Shown here: positions 57,014 through 64,000 of the stretch, piece after piece | Layout: each line of letters opens with the position of its first letter | Position numbering within the stretch: position 1 is the first letter of the stretch | Source of the DNA: Arthrobacter echini | GTDB taxonomy: Bacteria > Actinomycetota > Actinomycetes > Actinomycetales > Micrococcaceae | DNA length: 64,000 bases | Direction: 5' to 3' | NCBI RefSeq assembly: GCF_004803505.1 | Contig: NZ_SSWH01000004.1 | Location: 186,001-250,000, forward strand | Notes under the pieces: model-generated | What the model was told of the DNA's origin: nothing | What the model saw: the letters and a program-made list of their open reading frames with translations, nothing else | Databases searched by the model: none | Translations under genes and position numbers: made by a program

Positions 57014-57973
57014 ATGGTCATGTTCATCCGCCTGCTCGCCCGCCGATTGGCAGTGCTGCCGATCATGTTGCTCGGTGTCACCATCATGGTCTTCATCGTC
57101 CTCTCCGTGATCCCTGCGGATCGGGCCACGGCGGTGCTCGGCGAGAACGCCAGTGAGTCGGCGAAGGAGGCCTGGCGTGAGGAGCGTGGGCTCAACGATC
57201 CGCTGATCGTCCAGTTCTTCAGATACCTCGGGGGAGTGATCCGGCTCGATTTCGGTGTGACCAATCCGCCGGAGGAATCCGTCGCCACCAAGATCGCGGC
57301 GGCGTTCCCCATCACTCTCCAGCTGACCTTCCTCGGGGTGCTGCTCGCCGTCGTGCTCTCCCTGACCCTCGGTATCGCCGGCGCCCTCTACCGGGACCGC
57401 TGGCCGGACCAGCTGATCCGGCTCTTCTCCATCGCCGCCATCGCGACACCGTCGTTCTGGCTGGCGATCCTCCTCATCCAGTGGTTCGCCCTGCCCGAGG
57501 GCTCGATCTTCCCCACCGGTGGTCTCGGCTGGGCCGACGAGTTCGGCTTCGTGGGCTGGCTCTACTCCATGGCACTGCCCGCCCTCGCACTCGGTATTCC
57601 GGTCTCGGCGTCGCTGATCAGGGTCGTGAGGACGTCGATGGTGGAGGAACTCGACCGCGACTACGTGCGCACTGCCATCGGCAACGGCGTGCCGTACCGC
57701 ACCGTCGTCGCCCGCAACGTGCTCAGGAATGCACTGGTCACCCCGGTCACGGTGCTCGGTCTGCGGATCGGTTACCTGCTCGGAGGCGCCGTGGTCATCG
57801 AGAAGATCTTCAGTCTCAACGGCATGGGCGATCTGATCGTGGTCGGGCTGACCACCTCTGACACGAATCTCGTGCAGGGCGCGGTGCTGACCATCGCGGT
57901 CGCCTTCGTTCTCGTGAACATCGTCGTGGACCTTCTCTACCTCCTCATCAATCCCAGAATCCGGACGGTGTAA
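57014..57973 (+). CDS. ABC importer permease (DppB type)
   Basis: A 319-residue integral membrane permease with the DppB-family start (MFIRLLARRLAVLPIMLLGVTIMVF-like, given in part) and six hydrophobic helices. The cytoplasmic EAA loop is in RVVRTSMVEELDRDYVRTAIGNGVPYRTVVARNVLRNAL (segments), which contacts the ATPases. It is paired with the permease half of the following fusion protein. GGAG (57001-57004) precedes the ATG at 57014. Two bases separate its stop from the next gene. Confidence 0.92.
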   Translation: MVMFIRLLARRLAVLPIMLLGVTIMVFIVLSVIPADRATAVLGENASESAKEAWREERGLNDPLIVQFFRYLGGVIRLDFGVTNPPEESVATKIAAAFPITLQLTFLGVLLAVVLSLTLGIAGALYRDRWPDQLIRLFSIAAIATPSFWLAILLIQWFALPEGSIFPTGGLGWADEFGFVGWLYSMALPALALGIPVSASLIRVVRTSMVEELDRDYVRTAIGNGVPYRTVVARNVLRNALVTPVTVLGLRIGYLLGGAVVIEKIFSLNGMGDLIVVGLTTSDTNLVQGAVLTIAVAFVLVNIVVDLLYLLINPRIRTV

Positions 57974-57975
57974 GC

Positions 57976-60117
57976 ATGCGCAACTCACTAGCCGATCGAC
58001 TCAGCGCCACCGGTGCCCGCTTCACCGCCCTCAACCTCAGTTCCAAGCTCGCGCTCGGGTTCCTCGTCTTCATCGTGCTGGTCGCGATCTTCGGACCGTA
58101 CCTGGCGCCCTACGGTGAGAACGAGTCCGCCGCCCCGGTCGTGGCTCCGAACGGTGACTACCCCTTCGGTACGGACGGCCTGAGCTACGACGTCCTCTCA
58201 CGCCTGCTGTACGGCGCACGGGTGTCCATCTCGATCGGACTCGGCGCGGTCGCCGTCGCGCTGATCCTCGGCTCGATCTTCGGTGCCGTCGCCGCGACCT
58301 CCCGCAGGTTCGTCAGCGAGACCGTCATGCGTGTCCTGGACGTCGTCATGGCCTTCCCCGGCATCGCCCTCGCAGCGGCCCTGCTCTTCGCGCTGAGGCA
58401 GTACTCGCTGGATCTGTTCGGGTCCACCGTCCCGGTCCTCATCATCGCGATTGCGATCGTGTACACACCCCAGCTGGCCCGGGTGGTCCGGGCGAACGTC
58501 CTGTCCCAGTACGGCGAGGACTACGTCCGCGCCGAGCGCGTGATCGGAGCCTCCCGCACCTACATCCTGATCAAGCACATCGCACGCAACTGTGCAGCGC
58601 CGATCCTCGTCTTCGCGACGGTCATGGTGGCCGATGCGATCATCCTCGAGGCATCGCTGTCCTTCCTCGGTGCGGGTGTACAGCAGCCCGCCGCGTCCTG
58701 GGGCAATGTGATGGCCGATGGACGGAACGTCGTCTTCAGCGGAGCGTGGTGGCCCACGACCTTCGGCGGCATCACGATCCTGCTGACGGTCCTGGCGCTG
58801 AACATCCTGGCCGAGGGGCTCACGGATGCCATGGTGAATCCGGGGTCCTCGAAGCGCCGCCGGAGCAAGGACAAGGACCCTCTCGCTCCTGCCGCGGTCG
58901 CGACGGCGGCTCAGCCGTCGGCCCTCGACTCCGAGGGTGTCTCGATGACGCAGAAGGACGGGGAAGCGGCCCGCACGGGCGGCGAGACCGCCATTCCCAC
59001 CGGGCGTGGGGGCGGCGCCGACACTCCGGGGTCCCTCGAAGCCCTCTCGACCGAGCTGAACATGCTGGCCTCCGTCGAACGGCGCAGGAACGACCGGTTG
59101 CCGGCGGTCCAGGACGACGCTCCCGTCGTCCTGGAGGTCAAGGACCTCTCGATCCGCTTCCCCGAGCGGTACGGGGACACCGCCATCGTGGACAGGATGA
59201 GCTTCACCGTCCGCGAGGGCGAGACGATGGGCCTCGTGGGCGAGTCCGGATCGGGGAAGTCGCTCACCGCACTGGCGATCATGGGACTGCTCCCCCCGAC
59301 GGCCCGGCTGTCCGGATCCATCACGTTCAACGGCAAGGAACTGCTCACGAACAGTCCACGTGAGCGGGACCGCCTGTACAGGGGCCTGCGGGGAGAGCAG
59401 ATCGCGATGGTGTACCAGGACGCGCTGAGCTCACTGAACCCCTCGATGCTCGTCAAGGACCAGATGCGCCAGCTCACCCAGCGCAACGGTCGCAAGAGTC
59501 CCCGCGAGCTCCTCGAACTCGTCCAGCTCGATCCCGACCGCACGCTGAAGAGCTATCCGCACGAACTCTCCGGTGGTCAGCGTCAGCGCGTACTCATCGC
59601 CATGGCCCTGTCGCGGTCTCCGAAGATCGTCGTGGCGGACGAACCGACCACGGCCCTCGATGTGACGGTCCAGAAGCAGGTCGTGGATCTGCTCAACCAG
59701 CTGCGCGAGCAGCTCGGCTTCGCGATGGTCTTCGTCAGTCACGACCTGGCGCTCGTCGCGTCCCTCGCGCACCGCGTGACGGTGATGTACGCGGGCCAGG
59801 TGGTGGAGTCGGCAGACGTGCCGGAGCTGCTGACCAATCCGCGGCACGAGTACACCAAGGGTCTGCTCGGGGCGGTCCTGTCCATCGAGGCCGGTGCCGA
59901 GCGCCTTCACCAGATCCAGGGCACCGTCCCGTCGCCCAACGACTTCGCCTCCGGCGACCGGTTCGCCGAACGTTCGCTGCGCCCGGATGCCGATCCGGAG
60001 CAGGTGCTCGAGTTCGTGCAGGTGGGGGACGTGGACCACTACTGGGCCAGCCATGAGACGGTGAGCCACGGCTCCTCCGTTCTCGTCGACGACAGGACAG
60101 CGAGGCAGCAGCAATGA
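57976..60117 (+). CDS. ABC importer fused permease (DppC) and ATPase (DppD)
   Basis: A 713-residue fusion. Residues 1-285 are a DppC-type permease (GPYLAPYGENES, PFGTDGLSYDVLSRLLYGARVS, EDYVRAERVIGAS as the EAA loop, SFLGAGVQQPAASWG). A polar linker of about 100 residues (Ala/Lys/Asp/Gly-rich, about 290-385) leads to an ATPase with Walker A GESGSGKS (near 421-428), Q-loop VYQDALSSLNP, signature LSGGQRQR and Walker B VVADEPTTALD. The C-terminal oligopeptide-transporter extension continues to the end. Such fusions are known in actinobacterial importers, including sialic acid uptake. The frame is uninterrupted, so this is not an assembly join of two genes. It overlaps the next ATPase gene by 4 bp. 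Confidence 0.93.
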   Translation: MRNSLADRLSATGARFTALNLSSKLALGFLVFIVLVAIFGPYLAPYGENESAAPVVAPNGDYPFGTDGLSYDVLSRLLYGARVSISIGLGAVAVALILGSIFGAVAATSRRFVSETVMRVLDVVMAFPGIALAAALLFALRQYSLDLFGSTVPVLIIAIAIVYTPQLARVVRANVLSQYGEDYVRAERVIGASRTYILIKHIARNCAAPILVFATVMVADAIILEASLSFLGAGVQQPAASWGNVMADGRNVVFSGAWWPTTFGGITILLTVLALNILAEGLTDAMVNPGSSKRRRSKDKDPLAPAAVATAAQPSALDSEGVSMTQKDGEAARTGGETAIPTGRGGGADTPGSLEALSTELNMLASVERRRNDRLPAVQDDAPVVLEVKDLSIRFPERYGDTAIVDRMSFTVREGETMGLVGESGSGKSLTALAIMGLLPPTARLSGSITFNGKELLTNSPRERDRLYRGLRGEQIAMVYQDALSSLNPSMLVKDQMRQLTQRNGRKSPRELLELVQLDPDRTLKSYPHELSGGQRQRVLIAMALSRSPKIVVADEPTTALDVTVQKQVVDLLNQLREQLGFAMVFVSHDLALVASLAHRVTVMYAGQVVESADVPELLTNPRHEYTKGLLGAVLSIEAGAERLHQIQGTVPSPNDFASGDRFAERSLRPDADPEQVLEFVQVGDVDHYWASHETVSHGSSVLVDDRTARQQQ

Positions 60118-60914
60118 CCGATACCACTCCCGTCCTCGAACTGAAGGACATCAAGGTCTACCACCGGGCGCGTTCCGGGTCCCTGTTCCGGCCGAACATC
60201 GTGAAGGCCATCGACGGGGTCGATTTCACGATCAGTCGCGGAGAGACCGTCGGCGTGGTGGGGGAGTCCGGTTCCGGCAAGTCCACGCTCGCCACGGTGC
60301 TGGTGGGGCTCCAGGAGCCCACCGCGGGCGAGGTGCTCTTCAGGGGTGAGCGGGTCAATACCCGTGCTTCCTCCTCGAAGAAGCTCTTCGGGCGCGATGT
60401 CGGCGTGGTCTTCCAGGATCCCTCCACTGCGCTGAACCCACGGATGACCATCCATGACATCCTCACCGATCCGCTGCAGGTGCACGGCATCGGGAACCAG
60501 AGCAGTCGTGAGGCGAAGGTGAAGGATCTGCTGCAGCTGGTCGGTCTGCCGCAGTCCGCCGCGGAGGTCACACCCAATCAGGTCTCCGGTGGTCAGCGCC
60601 AGAGGGTCGCCATTGCACGCGCGCTCACCCTGGATCCCTCGATCATCGTCGCCGACGAGCCGACCTCGGCCCTCGACGTGTCCGTGCGGGCCCAGGTGCT
60701 GAATCTGCTCTCGGACCTGAAGAAGGAGCTCGACCTGGGGATGGTCTTCATCTCCCACGACATCCAGACAGTGCGCTATGTCTCGGACCGCATCTGCGTC
60801 ATCTACCTCGGCCGCATCGTCGAACAGGGTTCTGCCCACGAGGTCTTCGAGAACCCGACGAACGACTACACGAAGAGCCTCCTCGGAGCAGCTCCCAGCC
60901 TCCTGCACATCTGA
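60114..60914 (+). CDS. ABC importer ATPase (DppF type)
   Basis: A 266-residue ATPase, partner of the ATPase half of the preceding fusion. Walker A is GESGSGKST (50-58), Q-loop VVFQDPSTALNPRMT, signature VSGGQRQRVAIARAL and Walker B IIVADEPTSALD, with the H-loop SHD in VFISHDIQTV. It lacks the long oligopeptide-transporter C-terminal extension of some DppF proteins. ATG at 60114 overlaps the fusion gene stop. Fourth and last importer gene; the aldolase starts 20 bases later. Confidence 0.93.
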   Translation: MTDTTPVLELKDIKVYHRARSGSLFRPNIVKAIDGVDFTISRGETVGVVGESGSGKSTLATVLVGLQEPTAGEVLFRGERVNTRASSSKKLFGRDVGVVFQDPSTALNPRMTIHDILTDPLQVHGIGNQSSREAKVKDLLQLVGLPQSAAEVTPNQVSGGQRQRVAIARALTLDPSIIVADEPTSALDVSVRAQVLNLLSDLKKELDLGMVFISHDIQTVRYVSDRICVIYLGRIVEQGSAHEVFENPTNDYTKSLLGAAPSLLHI

Positions 60915-60934
60915 TACGAACACTGGAGAACATC

Positions 60935-61867
60935 TTGAACACCCGATCCACGCCCGGTTTCCACGGCGTCATCCCCCCCGTCGTCACGCCCCGCTCGAAC
61001 GACGGCGCCGTCGATACCGGTTCACTCGAGAGACTGACGAAGTATCTGCTCGACGGCGGCGTGAGCGGACTGTTCGTCCTGGGCTCCTCGGCCGAGGTCT
61101 CCTATCTGACCAATGAGGAACGGGACCTCGTCGTGAGGACGATCGTGGGCGTGAACGCGGGTCAGGTCCCGGTGGTCGTCGGAGCCAACGAACAGACGAC
61201 AGCGCGCGTCATCGACGAGGGACGACGACTGATCGACCTCGGGGCCGATGCGATCGTCGCCACGTCGCAGTTCTACGCCATCTCGGACCTGCGCGAGACG
61301 GAGGCACACTTCCGGTCGCTGCATGCCGCGCTCGACGTCCCCCTGCTGGCCTACGACGTACCCGTCCGGACTCACTTCAAGCTGCCGCTCGGTCTACTGG
61401 TGGCCCTCGCCCGGGACGGCGTGCTCGCGGGTGTCAAGGACTCCTCGGGCGACGACGTCTCGTTCCGCCAGCTCCTCCTCGCGACCAGGAACATCGAGAA
61501 CTTCGACGTCCTGACCGGACACGAGGTCGTGGTCGACGGAGCTCTCCTCGGCGGCGCGGACGGAGTGGTACCGGGGCTCGGCAATGTCGATCCGGCGGGC
61601 TACGCGGCGCTCTACGACGCGAGCCGCCGGGGTGACCACACGGCTGCGGCACGCGAGCAGGACCGCCTGGCCGAGGTCTTCAACATCGTCTATGCGCCCA
61701 CACCGGGACGTGTATCACCGGGGGCCGCGGGTCTGGGCGCATTCAAGACGGCGCTCATGCTCCTGGGTGTCATCGACACGAACGTGATGTCCGAACCGAT
61801 GGTACGGCTCGACGAGGACGAGACGGCTCTCATCCGCACCGTCCTCGAGAACACCGGACTGCTCTGA
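60935..61867 (+). CDS. nanA: N-acetylneuraminate lyase-like aldolase (DapA/NanA superfamily)
   Basis: A 310-residue class I aldolase. The Schiff-base lysine is Lys168 in GVKDSSGD and the catalytic tyrosine Tyr140 in LLAYDVPVRT. The family loop that is usually GSTGE in sialic acid lyase is GSSAEVSYL (50-58) here, so the Thr-Gly part is changed. From context, cleavage of N-acetylneuraminate to ManNAc and pyruvate is most likely; other 2-keto-3-deoxy acids are possible. The TTG start at 60935 has GGAGA six bases upstream. It lies between the importer and nanK/nanE. Confidence 0.82.
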   Translation: MNTRSTPGFHGVIPPVVTPRSNDGAVDTGSLERLTKYLLDGGVSGLFVLGSSAEVSYLTNEERDLVVRTIVGVNAGQVPVVVGANEQTTARVIDEGRRLIDLGADAIVATSQFYAISDLRETEAHFRSLHAALDVPLLAYDVPVRTHFKLPLGLLVALARDGVLAGVKDSSGDDVSFRQLLLATRNIENFDVLTGHEVVVDGALLGGADGVVPGLGNVDPAGYAALYDASRRGDHTAAAREQDRLAEVFNIVYAPTPGRVSPGAAGLGAFKTALMLLGVIDTNVMSEPMVRLDEDETALIRTVLENTGLL

Positions 61868-61872
61868 GCCCC

Positions 61873-62838
61873 GTGCCACACGTCGTCGGCCTCGACCTGG
61901 GAGGCACCAAGATCGCAGGCGGGGTCGTCGATGTGTCCGGAGGTCTGGCGCTCCACCGCGAGGTTCCCACACCGGCACGGGACGGCGCCGAAGCCGTCCT
62001 CGATGCGGCCGCGTCCCTCGTAGCGACACTCGTCAGCGAGGCCGGAGCGCAGGACCTGGTCGTCCAGGGGCTGGGGATCGGCTCGGCAGGGGTGATCGAC
62101 TCCGACAGCGGCGTCGTCGTCTCCGCCACCGACGCGATCACGGCCTGGGCCGGCACGCGACTCACCGCAGGACTCGCCGCACGGACGGGTCTGCCCAGCA
62201 CGGCGATCAACGACGTCCACGCGCACGCCCTGGGCGAGAGCTGGCTCGGGGCAGGCGCGGACGCGGAGAGCATCCTGTTCGTCGGCATGGGCACGGGTGT
62301 CGGTGGCGGTTTCGTACTGCGCGGCGAAGGCCTCGAAGGTGCCACCCACACGGCCGGCCATGTGGGCCACATCGCATCCCCGCTCGCGTACGACGACGGC
62401 GTACCGCTGCCCTGCACCTGCGGAGGTGCCGGGCACGTCGAGGCAATCGCATCAGGACCGTCCATCCACGCCCTGTTCCAGCGACTCGGTGGCACCTCCG
62501 CGGCGGACACGCGCGCCGTCTATCGACTCGCCGTCGCGGGAGACCGGCATGCCCTTGCCGCCGTCCAGCGTGGTGCAGCGGCAGCCGGTCAGATGATCGG
62601 CGGACTCGCCAATGTCCTCGACCCCCACGTCGTGGTCGTCGGGGGAGGACTCGCCTCGGCGGGTCCGCTCTGGTGGGACGCCATGCAGGATGCCGCACGG
62701 CAGGAACTCCTGCTCCCGCTGCTCGGCCTCGACATCGTCCCGGCCGAACTCGGCACCACGGCCGCCATCCGGGGAGCGGCACGCCGGGCCCTGGCGCTCA
62801 TCGACATCCCTGAAGGACACCATGCTGCAGCTCGATAG
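61873..62838 (+). CDS. nanK: ROK family kinase, probable N-acetylmannosamine kinase
   Basis: A 321-residue ROK sugar kinase. ATP motif DLGGTK is at 8-13, the catalytic Asp in INDVHAHALGE, VGGGLAS near the end. The zinc motif normally CxCGxxGCxE reads CTCGGAGHVE (181-190), so the third Cys is His188; the upstream metal His in GHVGHIASPL is kept. A His ligand could still hold zinc. Context (aldolase before, epimerase after) makes ManNAc phosphorylation likely, but glucokinase or GlcNAc kinase share the fold. GTG start at 61873. It overlaps nanE by 17 bp. Confidence 0.88.
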   Translation: MPHVVGLDLGGTKIAGGVVDVSGGLALHREVPTPARDGAEAVLDAAASLVATLVSEAGAQDLVVQGLGIGSAGVIDSDSGVVVSATDAITAWAGTRLTAGLAARTGLPSTAINDVHAHALGESWLGAGADAESILFVGMGTGVGGGFVLRGEGLEGATHTAGHVGHIASPLAYDDGVPLPCTCGGAGHVEAIASGPSIHALFQRLGGTSAADTRAVYRLAVAGDRHALAAVQRGAAAAGQMIGGLANVLDPHVVVVGGGLASAGPLWWDAMQDAARQELLLPLLGLDIVPAELGTTAAIRGAARRALALIDIPEGHHAAAR

Positions 62839-63496
62839 TCTCCGTTCCTCCTTGATCGTCTCCTGCCAGGCGTATCCCGGCGAACCGATGAGGGATCCGC
62901 GAACCACCGCGCAGTTCGCGCAGTCCGCCGTCATCGGTGGAGCAGCAGCCGTGCGGGTCCAGGGCATCGCCGACATCCAGGCCACCCGATCGGCCGTCGA
63001 GGTTCCCGTGATCGGACTGTGGAAGGACGGGCAGGAGGGTGTCTTCATCACGCCGACCGTGCATCACGCACTGGCCTGTGCGCAGGCGGGCGCGCACATC
63101 GTCGCGCTCGACGGCACCCGGAGACCACGTCCCGACGGACTCTCCTTGCAGGAGACCATCACCAGGGTGCACGGCGGATCGAACGCTTTGGTGATGGCCG
63201 ATTGCGGCTCCCTTGCCGACGCACGCGCCGCGGAAGAGGCCGGTGCCGACCTGATCGGCACCACTCTCGCCGGATACACCGGAGAACGGCCCAAGACCAC
63301 CGGCCCCGATCTCGATCTCCTGCGCGAACTCGCGGGATCCGGTCTGGGCGTACCGATCATCGCCGAGGGCCGTATCCACACCCCTGCCCAGGGGCGTCAG
63401 GCACTCGACGCGGGCGCTTTCGCCGTCGTCGTCGGCACCGCCATCACCCACCCGGCCACCATCACGGACTGGTTCGCCTCGGCGCTGTCGGCATGA
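62822..63496 (+). CDS. nanE: N-acetylmannosamine-6-phosphate 2-epimerase
   Basis: A 224-residue TIM-barrel enzyme converting ManNAc-6-P to GlcNAc-6-P. Diagnostic parts are SLIVSCQAYPGEPM, GLWKDG (catalytic Lys), MADCGSLADARAAEEAGADLIGTTLAGYT (in parts) and the catalytic Glu in IIAEGRIHTP. ATG 62822 with GAAGGA upstream is chosen; the frame back to 62612 lies inside nanK. GlcNAc-6-P then needs NagA before NagB; nagA is not in the window. Confidence 0.93.
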   Translation: MLQLDSLRSSLIVSCQAYPGEPMRDPRTTAQFAQSAVIGGAAAVRVQGIADIQATRSAVEVPVIGLWKDGQEGVFITPTVHHALACAQAGAHIVALDGTRRPRPDGLSLQETITRVHGGSNALVMADCGSLADARAAEEAGADLIGTTLAGYTGERPKTTGPDLDLLRELAGSGLGVPIIAEGRIHTPAQGRQALDAGAFAVVVGTAITHPATITDWFASALSA

Positions 63497-63584
63497 GCAG
63501 CTCCACCATGCCTGCGCGTTCCATCATCCCGACGGATTCACCCGATCAGTTCTCCCTGCAGACCCCCTCGAAAGGACACCACTC

Positions 63585-63935
63585 ATGAGGCTCGAAGGCT
63601 GGCACATCGTCATCGTCGTCGTTCTGGCGATCGTTCTGTTCGGCGCTCCCAAGCTCCCCGGACTTGCGCGGAGCGTGGGGCAATCGCTGCGCATCTTCAA
63701 GTCCGAGGTCAGGCAGCTCAAGGATGAGAACACCACGGCTGGATCCGGGCACGACGAGCACGACGTCACCGATGTCACCGACGCGCACCGGCAGGACCCT
63801 CGGCCCAGTGCTGCGCACACCGCGCAGCCGGCGTCCACGCACAGGCACACGGTCCAGGACGAGCACCCGGTCCAGGACGAGCACCCGGTAGGTCGGGCGC
63901 AGCACAGCGGTTCCTCGTCACCAAGCGTCCCGTAG
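63585..63935 (+). CDS. tatA: TatA/E-like twin-arginine translocase subunit
   Basis: A 116-residue protein: one membrane helix (about 7-19), the FG hinge (Phe19-Gly20) and an amphipathic helix (KLPGLARSVGQSLRIFKSEVRQL, about 23-45, read in part). A long acidic/His-rich tail carries DEHDVTDVTDAH and a duplicated VQDEHP. This is the TatA architecture of the twin-arginine protein exporter. The tail is longer and more His/Asp-rich than usual. It follows nanE by 88 bases with GAAAGGA upstream. tatC is not visible. Its linkage to a Tat-signalled lipoprotein gene is of interest. Confidence 0.88.
   Translation: MRLEGWHIVIVVVLAIVLFGAPKLPGLARSVGQSLRIFKSEVRQLKDENTTAGSGHDEHDVTDVTDAHRQDPRPSAAHTAQPASTHRHTVQDEHPVQDEHPVGRAQHSGSSSPSVP
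63851..63886 (+). repeat. 18-bp tandem duplication inside tatA
   Basis: GGTCCAGGACGAGCACCC occurs twice head to tail (63851-63868, 63869-63886), giving the in-frame repeat VQDEHP-VQDEHP in the TatA tail. Likely replication slippage; copy number may vary between strains. Confidence 0.85.
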
Positions 63936-63997
63936 TCCGGTGTACCTACCCTGAGTCATCCCCACCGGGAGAAGTTCCCAACCATCTGGAGGACGTC

Positions 63998-64000
63998 GTG
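63998..64000 (+). other. Possible start codon of the next gene (cut by window edge)
   Basis: GTG in the last three bases, five bases after GGAGG (63988-63992). Probably the next gene of the same direction; its identity cannot be known here. Confidence 0.4.

Overview
The window is chromosomal DNA from a high-GC Gram-positive bacterium, most likely a member of the Micrococcales close to Arthrobacter or its relatives. The evidence is the high GC content, frequent GTG/TTG starts, short gene overlaps, the aa3/bc1 respiratory genes ctaC-ctaD-ctaF and ctaE-qcrC-qcrA-qcrB, DUF3097, DUF3043 and DUF4870 proteins, a GerMN/Gmad2 protein, and the order hrcA-dnaJ-rsmE-phoH-ybeY-era. I saw no tRNA, rRNA, CRISPR array, transposase or prophage. 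Genus and species cannot be fixed from the sequence alone.

Layout. 1-2.5 kb (minus): an overlapping trio of aldo/keto reductase, alpha/beta hydrolase and a glycosyltransferase cut by the window edge. 2.5-7.9 kb: glycerol use, with a SorC-family regulator divergent from glpD-glpF-glpK and a perfect palindrome between them. 7.9-20.5 kb: leuS behind a leader peptide and attenuator, degV, comEA-comEC, holA facing rpsT, then lepA and hemW. 20.5-31.9 kb: two proteins of unknown function, hrcA behind a CIRCE box, dnaJ, rsmE, a GerMN/Gmad2 protein, phoH-ybeY-CBS protein-era and a LytR-CpsA-Psr enzyme. 32-42.5 kb: M13 peptidase, leuA behind a second leucine leader, recO-uppS, a lipase-like hydrolase, pyrD, DUF3043, an M20 peptidase and erpA. 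42.6-51.2 kb: cytochrome c oxidase and the bc1 complex around a GntR regulator. 51.3-53.5 kb: trpD, a stand-alone Lrp/AsnC ligand domain and a MOSC protein. 53.6-64 kb: an amino-sugar locus that looks like sialic acid uptake and breakdown.

How the genes work together. In the last region nagB and an FCD-type GntR regulator run left. A four-gene ABC importer (lipoprotein, permease, permease-ATPase fusion, ATPase) followed by nanA-, nanK- and nanE-like genes runs right and ends with a tatA-like gene. Import, aldol cleavage, ManNAc phosphorylation, epimerisation and GlcN6P deamination are all present; only the GlcNAc-6-P deacetylase (nagA) is missing. The importer's binding lipoprotein carries a twin-arginine signal, which makes the tatA at the end of the cluster notable. 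The other points of interest are regulatory: two different leucine-coding leaders (leuS and leuA), the first apparently translated from a leaderless transcript; the palindromic operator in the glp region; inverted copies of an operator-like motif in the nan divergent promoter; and a MOSC gene whose plausible N-terminus is interrupted by an in-frame TAG.
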